NCBI RefSeq assembly: GCF_964340395.1
Contig: NC_135561.1
Span: 24,312,986 to 24,376,985, forward strand
Direction of reading: 5' to 3'
Origin: Glandiceps talaboti
Taxonomy: Eukaryota > Hemichordata > Enteropneusta > Spengelidae
Length of the DNA: 64,000 nucleotides
Under the pieces are notes generated by a model. The model was given only the letters and a program-made list of their open reading frames with translations, was not told the DNA's origin and made no database searches. Within the stretch, counting starts at the first letter, position 1. Each line of letters opens with the position of its first letter. Below, in pieces: positions 34,230 through 46,814 of this stretch. Position numbers and translations under genes: made by a program.

Positions 34230-36125
34230 CATTACCAATCTGTCTTTTTATTTGTCTGTGTTTCATGCTATAGGCATGACGAAGTGTATGTATGTCTGTC
34301 TGTATGTATGTGTAGAAGTGTGGAAGTATGTGTGTGTAAACAACTTAACCTCTGGACTGATTGCTATGATATTTAGTGTGTATATTACCTTGGGTGTCTA
34401 TTTGGGAAATTATTCAAATCAAAATGATCTTACCACTGCTGTGTGATTTGGTTCAAAAAATGTGATATTTTGTCAAAAAACTTAACCTCAAAAACTACTT
34501 TACAGATCAGTCTGAAATGTGGTGGGAATGTTCTTCGGGGTGTTTAGATTAAGAAATGTTTATGATATGATGATCACTTCGATGATTTGCAAATTAGGTA
34601 TAAAAATGTGTCTTTTTGGTTAAAAATCTTTAATTCCAAAACTACTGAGCAGATTGCGCCTACATTTGGTTGAAACATTCTTCATTGTGTATAGATTAAG
34701 AATTGTTCATGACATGATGATCCCATCTGTAGTATGCAAATTAGGGCTAAAACTGTTTGGTCAAAAATCCATAAGTCCAAAACTACTGAGCAAATTGGGC
34801 TATAATTTAATGGGGAACCGATGCATCTGTGCATGTGTAGATGAAGTTGTATTCATGACATGACAGTTAGGTCTAAATGTCAGTTATGGTAAAAAACTTA
34901 CATGTACATTTTGAAACTGCATGGTGAATGGGGTTGAAACTTAGTGGGAGTGTTTCTGGAGGTGTTATTCTGCAGTTACTGTTGTAACACAATTGACCCT
35001 ACCAACCATGACCATGCCCTTAGGAACAGTGAAATGATGATGCATATTACAAAGATATCCACAGAGATAGGTAGGCAAGTTAAATAAAGATTGAAGAAAA
35101 GTAAAGATAATATTAAACCACAATTAATAGGCAGTGAACAAACATTCAAAAAATGTATGCAAATATTCCTAGGAAAAGACAACACCCATAGCAACAGCCG
35201 AATTATGTAAATTGAAAAGAGAGAACCTGGGATGGGTAGGCAAGTTAATAAAGATTTTTAAAATGTTAGCAAATGTGCCTGACAACAAGACCATGCCCAT
35301 AGCAACAGCCAAATACACTTTTGCTACACCAATACCCCTACTTTTAGTAAAACTGCAAAGTTGATTGATCTGAAATTTGGTTGGGAGATTCGTATGATGT
35401 GTAGGTAATATAGAATTGATCATAGCATGGTGAACTCATCAGTGATATGCAAATTACTACTAGGTATAATAATGGGACATTGTAAAATCTCTAATTCCAA
35501 AACTACCAGCCAGATTTGGCTAGAATTTGGTGGGAATGTTTCTGAGGATATGTAGATGAGAAATCCTCATTGTGTTCACATTAATGATAATATGTAGATT
35601 TGGTTGACAACATTAATTTTGGTCAGAAAGTTATGATTTCATGGCTGCACTATCAATAATGACTGTTGATATAGCAACAGCCCAATGTCAGTATATTCTT
35701 GAAAAAATATTGTTTTGGGGAAAGGAAGTGACTAAACATTCAAAGCATGTATGCAAATATGTCTAGCAACAAGACCACACCCATAGCAACAGCTGAATAA
35801 TTGTGTTTATGCAAAGATAACAACAGGGATGGATAGACAAGTGGATAAACAATCTAAAAATGAACATACAGCTGTATGTGTGCATCGCAACAAGAGCATG
35901 GCAATGAAATGATGACAAAAGATAACAAAACAACAGAGATGGACAGACAAGTGGATAACATTCTAAACATGAACATATATGCTTAGCTACAAGACCATGC
36001 CTATAGTAACAATTAAATGATGGTAGCAAAGGTAACAACAGGGATGGATTGGTATGTGGATAGACATTTGAAAAAAAAATAACATGAACTGTAAAGTTGT
36101 GCTGCAATACCACTGACATTATTTT
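34230..36125 (+). repeat. Family II HINE-like element, old near-full-length copy
   Basis: From GTCTGTCTGTATG tracts (34290) through GTAAACAACTTAACC, degenerate cores at about 34350, 34500, 34650 and 34790, and repeated AGCAACAAGACCA blocks. It ends in AAAGTTGTGCTGCAATACCA (36088-36107), a diverged 3' terminus. It ends about 240 bases before a URB2 exon. Confidence 0.65.
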
Positions 36126-36361
36126 CATCGTTATTTAGTTGGGTAAGCACAATTTTAAGTTTTGCATGACTACATTGTTACCATGGAAATATGTCAAGTA
36201 ACCCAGTTTTCAACCCATTATAATTTTAATTTAGAGTATAAATATTCAATATTTTGCACAAAGTTTTGTGAAATTGACATGACTATCAAGACAGTTACAT
36301 ACCGTAGTACTTGTGAAGCCATACGTTGGTGTATGAATTAGTGATGTTTCTTCTATTTCAG

Positions 36362-36507
36362 CTGTGGCCATCATGGGCAAGTCATTGGCAGGTCCTGACT
36401 GATTATATGCCTTTAGTGTTGCCTAACTGTACACATGAACAGTTAGGCAAGTTAGCGAGACATACAATCCACACTTTATTGCAACATCCAGATACACATC
36501 AACACAG
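36362..36507 (+). CDS. URB2: URB2 exon
   Basis: Acceptor TTTCAG ends at 36361 and donor GTAAGA begins at 36508. It reads LWPSWASHWQVLTDYMPLVL..., matching the URB2 stretch VAHWHLIVSNLTIL..., and continues through HEQLGKLARHTIHTLL. It begins in phase 0 and ends with two bases of an Arg codon, completed by the first base of the exon at 49958. The following intron is the largest in the window (13.45 kb). Confidence 0.88.
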
Positions 36508-36739
36508 GTAAGATTGAATTTAAAATTATTCTGAAGGGACATATTTCATCAGTTGTGCTAATTTTCAGAAGAAAAATTTTGAGTAATTAAATAAGGATCT
36601 ACAATTATTTAAGAGTGCTTATAAAGTTGCTGTTGTAAGAAGCACAGTTCAAAGGCGAGATACCTGCATCCCATCTCCGCCTAACACAATTAGAATATCA
36701 AAGAAAAATAAGCCAGGCTAGACTAATCTGTTGCAATAC

Positions 36740-36840
36740 GTTGATACATGTAAGACAGGCTAGACCATTTGTTGTAAAGTGTTTCCAAACTGATATATAA
36801 GTAGGCAGGTCAGGCACTTTTTTCAATGCACATATTGCTC
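36740..36840. repeat. Single-copy relatives of the 47-bp array unit
   Basis: AAGACAGGCTAGACCATTTG and TTTCCAAACTGATATATAAG occur here about twice in diverged form. The same unit forms a 20-copy array 10 kb away at 46821. Confidence 0.7.
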
Positions 36841-36936
36841 ATTAAATCTGCCATACCTCGATAGAACTCGGTGAAAGAAGGAAAATGATACTTGAATGAC
36901 TAAAATTGGACAAGAACTGTTGAAGATACAGATTTT

Positions 36937-39900
36937 TAGCTCCGCTGTCAGCGAAAGCTGAAAGCGTAGCTTTAGGTATAGGTGGGTATTGAGGTATAGA
37001 GAGTAGAGTGAATCATAGGTGTCCGTCAAACTTTTATATTTTCACTTTCTATTCCGAAAGTGACAGTCGGAATTCTTCGATATTTGTTGTGCATGTGCCC
37101 TGGGGGGAGGCTATTCAGATTTGTTCATGCCAAGTTGATCTGTGCCATTTTCAATTTTTTATGATTTTTTTTTCCAAAAATGACTTTTTCATCAACTCCT
37201 CATAAACTTTAAGTCAGATTGCTTTGATATCTGGTGTGTTGATGCACAGGGGGTAGCTTACTTAGATTTGTTAATTTCAAGTCAGCACGTCTTCTCTTCT
37301 ATTTTTTATGATTTTTTTTTTGAAATTTGAAAAAAAATGAATATGTTAATGAGCATAATGACCGACGCCATATTGGAAATCAGTCCGCGAGACTTTAGGT
37401 AAAGTGCAACTTTTCAAAAGACACTATTGACGTCAAACAAGCAATGTAATATGTGCTATAGTCTTAATTCTACGCATTGTGCGCCCAAATGACAAATATT
37501 TGTTCGAAAAAGGTTTGTTTGTAAACTACAAATCCAATTCTCCACCCCTCCTACAGAATGGTTCATTCCAGTACATGCACTCATTATCATTGTGAGAAGT
37601 CTTCCATGCCTGAACTGAAGTGTATCAAACGATTTTTGACAGAGTCAGTCGTCAATAAAAACGATAATACTCTTTCCAAAATTACCACATTTTGAAAGGG
37701 AAAGTACTTTGTGGTTCATTTATGGAGTTTTGTTTTTGTACGATCAATATTGGTGGCAAAATTACAGCGTCAAAATTACCGATGTGGTAGTTCCGTACGG
37801 CGACAATCCCAAGTACCCCGATGCACGAGGGACTAACCCAGAAGCAAGTCGTTGTCAGCCATACGTTACAGTGCAGTGGTAACATCGTCCGAGAAATCGC
37901 TGCGTTCAGTGTCATTATTCACAGAATTGTTGTTTTCGAGTGAAAACCCGTCTTGAATTGTATAACTCTAACATGTCAAGTTATATTTTGAAAGTTGTAT
38001 CGCTAGTTTGAGACGATTTTCTCACGTACTATCGGGGCTTACTTGGACTTGGACCTTACTCCAGTTCATCTGGAAGTTTAGCCAGCCCGATAATTCTTTC
38101 TGGTTTAGTTTACAACACTTTTGATCGCGCAGATTTTGTTGTTGTGATGAAAAGAAATTTAAAAAAAGATCACTTCATCACTTAATCGAACATGAACGAG
38201 TGTTACCACTGTAACCAGGAGGGTCTATGCTGTAACGTATGGCAAGGGTTCGACATACACGTACACGCTGGTCCGCTATCCCGCGAGTCAAGTAACTTTC
38301 TGTAAGGACCAGTAAAGGTTAGTAAAATGTCCGACGGGATAGTGACTTTTCGATAGGTATATTAGGGAGCTCAGAATTCAAACCACCGGCTATATGATGA
38401 ATTCACGGTCATAGTAATATTCATTTGATTTTTAATTTGCTATTTTGACCAACTCTGGTTGTCTATTCGCGATAAAATTACGATTAGTTTGGAAACGGGG
38501 TAGATTTTCTATGATTCCGTGTCATAAAAGCATGTGTTGTGTAGTTTTCGAAAAGCACACCCGGTGGGAAAGTCGCCCAACAGGCGATCTCGCGCCATTG
38601 CTGTACTACGTGGCACTTCATTCTGGCGGGGTGTCTCTTGAAAACGGGAATAGCGAAGGATGAGCCAATCAAGTGAGACCTTTCAAATGTAGCTAATATT
38701 ATAGCCAATAAAATTAGTTGTACGATGATATGTGTATAATAAGGGTAAGGCTGGCCTCTACACTGTAACAAGTAGTAAAGTTGAAATCTTTGTCGCATGA
38801 ATTCGTATTTATGTACGGATGCGTAGTCTTTCTGAACAGTAATTTTTAGATCAGTTAGTATTTAAACTACGTTTCTGAGTTAATTATTCGGTAGGTAATT
38901 GACGAGCTCCCTTTGTAAAAACGCTGTACAAATTGGATGTCAGCATTCGCCCGGCCACGTTCAACGGAACTAAGTGAAGCTCAATCATAACAATGGTGGC
39001 TGTCAAAATCGAAGACGCAATTTGACCGTGTTGTTATTTCAGTGAGTTTATTCATCAAGAAAACAACGTGTTCTATGTTTTTGTACTTCCTACATGATGT
39101 GATGATTGTTTTTTTTACCGGTACAACTTACAGCCTACAATGAAACTGCTAACTTAGTAACACTAGCCCCATACTCAGGTAGGATTTTTAGTGCCGTGTA
39201 GACGGGGCTACTGACACGATTCCGTGTTCCGTGTTCCGTGTTCATGTTTTGCGGCACATTTCTAAATACGCGAAACCAGTTATTGAATGTGTAGTGGATA
39301 TTGATATTCAGTTTGAAAAATTAAAATCCTGAACTTTATTTTACGAACGGTTTTGTCATTTCTTAGTAATTATAGGGCCGACTGTATCACGTTTAACGTT
39401 TATGTCAACCGGGAAGTACATAGACACGAAAATAGACGAGGTGACTTGTACATGTAATTAGTAACAAAATTTTGCTGTAACTGCTGGTAACCTTCAAATT
39501 TATTTATTTTTATGTTGTAAATACATTCTAATATGCACTAAGGAGAACACTATAAAGACTTGCTCCATGGGAAGGTAATTTTTTGTCTTTTAAAAATGCA
39601 ATAGTTAGATCAATGTGTACCAGAAATGTTATGTAGTATTTAAGCTAGAAATAAGACCACATAACATCTTATTACTCCCCCCCCCCCTCCAATTAAGACA
39701 AACTACTCACAGAAAGCAACAAAAAAAGAGAAGAAGTTCCAAAACATAAAAAAGAGAATAAAATTACAGTAAGGAGTTGATGATGCACAAACAACTACAA
39801 AGAAATAGACAGTTCAATTACAACACACGGTTTGAAATAAATATGATGGGGTTTGGAAAAGTGAATTAGAAGTAGAGCAAAAACTAAGAGAGATGAAGAG

Positions 39901-40475
39901 CCTAAGTGAACAAGCGAAAGCACTTAAAGATAGGACCACCAATTTTTTTGCAGGACTACTATGTTATCAATTTTACTAGTCCTGTGGGATAGTGACTTTT
40001 TTACTCCAGTGTCAAACCCTGTTGGCTGAGAATGACTCTCTTTCGGGTACTTGGGGATTGTCGCCATACGGAAACTAAGATGGCGATTAATACATTTCTT
40101 CCCTATATATATATCTACTACAACTAGTACAAGTTGAATGTTGTTGACTTGGTAAATTTGTTAGAAAATTTTTTTTTTTGTTGTGTGCATTTCCCAGTCA
40201 TTTTTTTTCTGAGATTTTGTGCAATTTTTCATAACAATAAATTTTTGTTATAATATGGTGACTATGGTATAAAAGTACAATACATTACCAACTTCTGTGT
40301 AAAATGTGTTTTATAGTGAGACATCATATGAAACCACTAACCACTTTATTGTATCGCTAAAACAAAACTGCATAGTAAAGAGCTGAAGAACTGAACCACT
40401 TCTACATGTCACCAAAATTAAAAATAAAATTAAAAAAAAAACAGCGGAGCTATTCTGACCGATAGGTCGCTTGTT
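36937..40475 (+). mobile_element. Family III HINE-like element (interrupted)
   Basis: It starts TAGCTCCGCTGTCAGCG (36937), with an adjacent AAAGCT...AGCTTT hairpin, and contains the diverged core CAGATTGCTTTGATATCTGG (37216). It ends ACAGCGGAGCTATTCTGACC, then the GACCGATAGGTC hairpin and GCTTGTT. The last 12 bases of the subterminal repeat are the exact inverse of the start. A TIR element (37787-40080) appears to be inserted in it. Confidence 0.7.
37787..40080. mobile_element. Probable TIR DNA element inside family III copy
   Basis: The left end AGTTCCGTACGGCGACAATC then CCAAGTACCC (37789-37818) is matched inverted on the right (GGGTACTTGGGGATTGTCGC then CATACGGAAAC, 40047-40077) with three differences. 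No transposase is visible in between. Target duplication is not certain. Confidence 0.5.
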
Positions 40476-42072
40476 AAAGTATTAAATTTTCCGATTTTTT
40501 TCTGCCACCATTTTGAAATTTTGAAAATTTGAGTTTCCTTCATTTTTAAACCATAATTTCAACAAGAAAATGACATCTTAAGAGCATTTAATTTGTTTTA
40601 CATACAGAAAAAGTATTTGTAAACTTAGGCAAAGTGGTATTATTGCAAGTATATATCATATATGTGAATAAACTTACACTGAAATCACAACTTTGTCTAA
40701 AAATCAGTTGCGGCAGAAAACTTTTCCTGAAAAAAACTAAGTCCCCCTAATTACGTATGCATATTTCTTGTAGAGCTCATTCTATTCATGCTATCAACAT
40801 GAAATTTGGGATTTGTATGTTTCAATGGGTGCTGAATCCAATGTCACCATTCAAAAAAATTGTAATAGGGCTACAAATATGAGAATACACAAATATGCAA
40901 ATGGGAGGGCCAAATTATGCAAATGTACACGTAAAATATGAAAGAGAATAAAATAAACTGTATTTATTATAATTAGTCAAGCTATCTTTGAATTTTAAAT
41001 TGTCCCTGCACCAAAAAAAAAACATTTTTGATTTTTCCAAAAATGCATATATCTGATATAATCCTGTTACAAAAGACAAACTAGACAGTGATGTCTTCAC
41101 CATGACAACCACTAATGAACGTTTCAGTTCAGTTTTTCTCTGAAAAAAAGCAAGAGGAAATACTGTGTAAGTGTGGCATCTTTGGACCTGGTACTGTAGT
41201 ATAATACTATCATCCAGTCATAAACACTTGTTCAGTATTAAACTTTGAATCAACATTAAAATGCACAATCATTCTGTGCAGCATGTAAAAATTTGAACCA
41301 ATACTTTAAAAACAATTATAAGTTGACAATAATTACAAGAAAATGAAAAAAAATGAAGTCTGCATACGGATTTGTAAACTCTCCACAACATTACAACAGT
41401 GATATATGCTAGTGTAGTGTTCTAATTTCAACTTACTGTAGTCTGTATACGTGTGACAAGTATCCAGGCCTAACCTCACACAAGTAGCGAAAATCATTAT
41501 ATATCAAAATATTTTTTTTTTATTTTGTACTTAAACATAACACGACACTTCTTCCTTTATTGTGAAAAAAGTCAATATTGATCACTTTAACCAACTTTCA
41601 GGCCACTTAGAATTAGTGGTATGTGACGGTCACTGCGACCTGGTACATGAACAATGGCGTCCTATTCACACTCAAACTCCACTCGCGTGTCGTTCCGAAC
41701 TGATGGTTCACTAGTAAAACTAAAAACGTTAGTGCAGAGGACTCGCTCATTAAAAATCACTAAAAATACATGATTTGATAGAAAAAACACCAAATTTTAA
41801 CATGAAAGTATCGTTTACCTGAAATTCCTCGAGCTTCTGGTAGCAAATTGACTGCAAACTTGAACTTTGATTTCAAACGGCAATGAACAGTGGAGAATCA
41901 CCAGAACGAGGCTGTGACACATCGCACAATGTCATGACCTTTCAAATAAGGGGTCATGTGTGTAGGTCAGGTGACACAGTCCCTTGCACTTTGAAAATGA
42001 AGTGTGGAAGTGAAAACGGCCGAATTTTTACCGCCGTGCGCAGTTGAATAAATGTCATTTTTAAGGTATTTT
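40476..42072. other. Intron 7 interval without recognised features
   Basis: AT-rich with a few A/T runs. No exon or repeat match found. Confidence 0.55.
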
Positions 42073-42780
42073 TAGCTCCGCTGTCAGCGAAAGCTGAAAG
42101 CGTAGCTTTAGGTATAGGTTGTATAGAGTATAGAGAGTAGAATCATAGGTGTCCGTCAAACTTTTATATTTTCATCATCTTCTCCGAAAGTGACAGTCAG
42201 AATTCTTCGATATTTGGTGTGCATGTTCCCTGGGGGGAGGCTATTCAGATTTGTTCATGCCAAGTTGATCTGTGCCATTTTCAATTTTTTATGATTTTTT
42301 TTCATAAAATGACATTTTCATCATCTCCTCACGTACTTCATGTCAGATTGCTTTGATATCTGGTGTGTTGATGCGCAGGGGGTAGCTTACTCAGATTTGT
42401 TAATTTCAAGCCAGCACATCTTTTTTTCTATTTTTTATGATTTTTTTTTTGTAATTTAAAGAAAAAATGAATATGTTAATGAGCATTATGGCCGCCGCCA
42501 TATTGGAAATCAGTCCACGAGACTTTAAGTAAACTACCACTTTTCAAAAGACACTATTGACGTCAAACAAGCAATGTAATATGTGCTATAGTCATAATTC
42601 TACGCATTGTGCGCCCAAATGACAAGTGTTTGTTCGAAACAGGGTTGTAAACTTCAAATCCAAATTTTGCACCCCTTCTACATAATAATAATAATAATAA
42701 TAATTTATTTATAAAGCGTCAGTATCCACAAAAAATGTGATCAAAGACGCTGTAAGCAAATCATACAATACAAATATCAG

Positions 42781-44646
42781 TTAAAAAGCAGTTTTAAAAA
42801 GTAAAGTTTTAATATTTGATTTAAAAGCAGATAAGGTAGGTGACTGACGGATGTTGAGTGGGAGATTATTCCAGAGAGTGGGAGCAGCAACACTAAAAGC
42901 ACGATCACCATATGTCTTAGTACGTGATCGAATGGGGCAGAGTTTGAACTGATCAGCTGACCTTAAATTACGACGTGGAACATATAGTTCTATCATGCCA
43001 GAAAGATAAATTGGTCCAAGCCTATGAATGGATTTAAAAATAAGAACTAAAATCTTAAAAACAATACGTTCAGAAACAGGTAACCAATGCAACTGATATA
43101 AAATTGGAGTGATGTGAAAGGTGATTTTGGAACGAGTTACAATTCTAGCAGCAATATTTTGAATACGTTGAATACGGTTGATTAGGTACTTCGGAAGCCC
43201 AAATAAAAGTGAATTACACGAATCTATTCGAGATGTAATGAATGCATGAACTAATTGCTCAGTAGCAGGTTGAGATAAATATTTGCGGATAAGCGCAATA
43301 CGACGCAACTGAAAAGTGGCAGAACGGCAGATCTGTCCAATATGCGGCTTCATTGTCAGACAAGAGTCAAGGATCACTCCAAGGCTCTTGGCCTGACAAT
43401 GGACGGGAATCAGAGCATCGCCAACACGAATTTCTGTAAACGCTCTAGTGGACAGATCACCCGAAGTAGCAGAAAAAATAACAAATTCAGTCTTATCATC
43501 ATTCAAACACAAGAAATTTTCAGACATCCAAGACCTGACATCAGAAATACAAAGTTCAAGATTTGAAACCATTCTAGCTGCATTATCTTTAGTAAAAGAC
43601 ATATAAAGTGAAGAGTCATCTGCATAAAAACTATAGAGACATCCATGACTTGAAACCAATTCACCTAATGGAGAAGTGTACATATTAAAAAGTATAGGTC
43701 CTAGAACCGATCCCTGTGGTACCCCAGTGTCAAGCGGATAGAATTGTGACTGGGTGGAATTCACAAGTACACACTGTTTGCGATTGGAGAGGTAGGACTG
43801 AAACCACATGAGGACACTATCTGAATGACCAAAACGGTCTCTTAAGCGATTCAGTAAAATAGAATGGTTCACAGTGTCAAATGCTGCGGAAAGATCAAGC
43901 AATACCAAAAAGACGTCCCTTTTCTCATCAAGAGAGAGCAAGATGTCATTTGTTACTTTAAGGAGAGCAGTCTCTGTACTATGTCCTGGTTTGTACGCAG
44001 ATTGCAATGGCTCGTCCAGTGAATGGTTAACAATGTGGGAAGTCAGCCTGCTGGCAACAATACGTTCTAAAGTCTTCGACAAAAACGGCAAGTTAGATAC
44101 AGGGCGGTAATTTTTAAGAACTTCTTGATCAAGAGATGGCTTTTTAATGAGAGGTTTAACGACGGCTTCCTTAAAATGAGTGGGTACTACACCATACCGT
44201 AGAGAATTATTGAAGATTTCGGTAATGTGCGGTAACAATACTTGTATAATGTCAGGGTGTTTGAAGATCTTGGTTGGAATCAGGTCAAGGCAGCAAGTAG
44301 ATGAAGGCGATAAACGAATGACCGTGTCAATTTCATCATCAGTAGTAGGTTTAAAAGCATCTAGGCGACAATCGGGTTTCAATTCAGCAACAGGTTGTGA
44401 ATAGTGGTGATTAGAATTTCCAGGTACAGTGCCCAGGTTCAAGGTTAGAGACTTGACGCGATTTAAAAAGAATTGAGCAAAACGATTTGCTAATTCCGAA
44501 GAATCCTCATGTTTTGGTAGAACAGCAGAAGTGTTAGTATGACCAAGTAATCCCTTTACAACCTGAAATAACTGTTTTTGGTTGCCCGCGCAATCGTCAA
44601 CAAGTCCGGCGTAATGACTCTTTTTTGCCTCCTCAACAAGGCGCAC
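42781..44646 (-). CDS. L2-like reverse transcriptase ORF, intact frame
   Basis: 621 codons with no break, ending at TAA just inside the 3' UTR. Motifs in order: YRPVSNLPFLSKTLERIV (finger region), QSAYKPGHSTETALL, LLDLSAAFDTVNHSIL (first catalytic Asp), GVPQGSVLGPILF, FYADDSSLYMSF (the YADD box with two catalytic Asp), LCLNDDKTEF, LGVILD, and the C-terminal WLPVSERI...PTLWNNLPLNIR segment. The protein copies element RNA into DNA at a nicked target. Its frame overlaps the end of the endonuclease frame and does not continue it, so the original ORF2 is split by a shift near 44650. The open frame suggests a fairly recent insertion. Confidence 0.85.
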   Translation of the reverse strand: MRLVEEAKKSHYAGLVDDCAGNQKQLFQVVKGLLGHTNTSAVLPKHEDSSELANRFAQFFLNRVKSLTLNLGTVPGNSNHHYSQPVAELKPDCRLDAFKPTTDDEIDTVIRLSPSSTCCLDLIPTKIFKHPDIIQVLLPHITEIFNNSLRYGVVPTHFKEAVVKPLIKKPSLDQEVLKNYRPVSNLPFLSKTLERIVASRLTSHIVNHSLDEPLQSAYKPGHSTETALLKVTNDILLSLDEKRDVFLVLLDLSAAFDTVNHSILLNRLRDRFGHSDSVLMWFQSYLSNRKQCVLVNSTQSQFYPLDTGVPQGSVLGPILFNMYTSPLGELVSSHGCLYSFYADDSSLYMSFTKDNAARMVSNLELCISDVRSWMSENFLCLNDDKTEFVIFSATSGDLSTRAFTEIRVGDALIPVHCQAKSLGVILDSCLTMKPHIGQICRSATFQLRRIALIRKYLSQPATEQLVHAFITSRIDSCNSLLFGLPKYLINRIQRIQNIAARIVTRSKITFHITPILYQLHWLPVSERIVFKILVLIFKSIHRLGPIYLSGMIELYVPRRNLRSADQFKLCPIRSRTKTYGDRAFSVAAPTLWNNLPLNIRQSPTLSAFKSNIKTLLFKTAF

Positions 44647-44650
44647 GACG

Positions 44651-44959
44651 TCAGTCCGACATGTTTCTTGATTTTATGGATTTTCGAGTATTTCTGACGT
44701 AAGAGAAATTGTTTATGGAGAATAGAACCGGGAAATGGTCGGAAATCGCATAGATTGGTTTGACTCGAACATCAGCGACGGTACTGTCATCAGCACGAGT
44801 AATAATATGGTCAATACATGTAGTATGACCAGCACGATGTGTAGCACAAGTTACCAATTGACACATAGAAAATGACTCCAGAATGTCATGATATTTCCGG
44901 GTATTCCGGGTATTCAGCCAGTCCGCAACAAACCACATTTGCATACAATCTATCCTCAT
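44651..44959 (-). pseudogene. L2 endonuclease C-terminal part
   Basis: KYHDILESFSMCQLVTCATH, then TTCIDHIITR and ISDHFPVLFSIN, are the last conserved blocks of the AP-like endonuclease (SDHFPV carries the catalytic His). The N-terminal catalytic residues are absent and the frame stops 5 bases before the RT frame takes over, so it cannot work as it stands. Confidence 0.75.
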
Positions 44960-46814
44960 AATAATTTATATGCTCCAGATAGCGACAGTTTGAATGGCTG
45001 CTCACGGGCCTTATTTTTCGGTATTTTCAACTCGCCGTAACTTTCACTAGAGTTCCCCATTTTAGATACTGAAAACGCTTAAACCTCAACTGATATCTCT
45101 TCTTTCGTGCCAGCAAAACAAATTTTGGCATTACATTTAGGAATACCGATTTTCCGACCCAGTTTTTCGCTCATAGCATGGAAGTATAACCCTCCATGCT
45201 CAGTTTCCTCAATCGCGGGCCGGAAAGTTTACAAATTTCACAAAAAGGTGGATTTTTATGTGTTTTTAATAAGCATGGCAAGTAAATTTAGTAGGATCCT
45301 TGTGTAACGGTCCCGACCGTTCGAATTTTAGGTAGAAAATGACTGATTTGACCCGGAAGCTGAAGATGACCTCGTTTGACGTCCGGGCGATTTTCCACAG
45401 CAAAAACAAGTTCTTGGTACTCACTAAAATCACACTTCAGACCCACTATAAAAGTTTGATGTTTTCAGATAAACTGTATCTTGTGATTAATTCTATATTG
45501 TCGTGCAATTTGGAGTGACAGTGAACCAGAATGAAGACAACTCGCGTAAGGAAGGCATGCCTTGGCATGCGGTTGAAGTTATGCAAGAGCAGTCTCACTG
45601 CCGACTGTGAATCTCGACCAAACTTTGTTTATTGGCCGACAGTTTACATGTAAAGTTAAATGACATGAACGTGTCTTGCCATTTCCAAAATGCAAATATT
45701 TGGCAGGTAAAAATAATTAAAATAATTACAACTGTAATTTGGCTTCAGACTTTGCATTATGTTTTTCGTATCTTTCACCGTTTTACATGTAAATCTGAAA
45801 AGGTTCTCTCTGGTCATGCCAGTGGTTAGCCCTGCTTACATACGACAGGCGGTGCACAAGTCTATGTTGCTGACTTGACTCTAAACAAATAGTAGGGACA
45901 ATTGTCAGAATCGAGTCCCGATTACTCTGTATGCAAGCACGACTCGTCAGTGATCATACCGGGACTGCTTTGAGTACGAGCGAGGTGAGGCATATTGAGG
46001 TAATTGGTTGAGAATTATAAATATTGCGAAATATCAAGTATAACTTGTTTAAATACAATGGAATGATGAAAAAAAAATTGGCCGAGTCTGCTGAAAGGCG
46101 CCGGTCACAAGAAACGTAAATAAAAATATCAGACGATGTTATGTCTACTACAACTAGTACAAGTTGAATGTTGTTGACTTGGTAAATTTGTTAGAAAATT
46201 GAAATTCGAATTGCCTCAAAATTATTTTAGATCCCTAGTTTATTTCATTCATCATTAAAATTTTCCAGGGTTAAAGCTGTAAGACACTGGAATTATTTAT
46301 AGCCAACCTCAAAATCCTTTTTTTTCTTTTTCATGTGTGCATTTCCCAGTCATTATTTTTCTGAGATTTTGTGTAATTTTTCATAACAGTAGATTTTTTT
46401 AATAAAATGGTGACTATGGTATAAAAGTACAATACATTACCAACTTTGTGTGTAAAATGTGTTTTATAGTGAGACATCATATGAAACCACTAACAACTTT
46501 ATTACATCGCTAAAACAAAACTGCATAGTGAAGAGCTGAAGAACTGAACCACTTCTACATGTTACCAAAATAAAAAATTAAATTAAAAACAACAGCGGAG
46601 CTATTCTGACCGATAGGTCGCTTGTTTTTTCGGATTGCTTCCAAAATTTACTAAAAATTATTTTAACAGAAATATTGACCTTTTAAATGTGAACAAAAAG
46701 ATGTTTTATTCATAAAAATCCGACTTTTCAAAGCAGAGATGTTGTCTTGTCAATGTCAGGGTTTATGCTGTGAACACACAGTGGCAGAAAATTTATCAGT
46801 GCGTCTGACCTGCC

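Larger units (their letters stand above)
42682..44959 (-). mobile_element. L2-clade non-LTR retrotransposon, 5'-truncated
   Basis: Read on the - strand: the C-terminal part of an AP-like endonuclease, a reverse-transcriptase frame, a short 3' UTR with GCGTCTTTGATC and ACGCTTTATAAATAAATT, and a (TTA)n tail (42682-42705). This UTR end and tail are those of L2 elements. The 5' part of the endonuclease is missing. Confidence 0.82.
42073..46625 (+). mobile_element. Family III HINE-like element carrying an L2 LINE
   Basis: It starts TAGCTCCGCTGTCAGCG and tracks 36937-37550 closely to TTCTACA (42682), where the LINE tail begins. Its 3' part (46141-46625) matches 40118-40475 and ends GGAGCTATTCTGACCGATAG then GTCGCTTGTT. 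44960-46140 has no counterpart in the other copy and no call. Confidence 0.7.

Noticed and set aside
38484-38798. 104-codon frame on the - strand
   Set aside because: No recognisable motif or splice context; lies in a non-coding TIR element.
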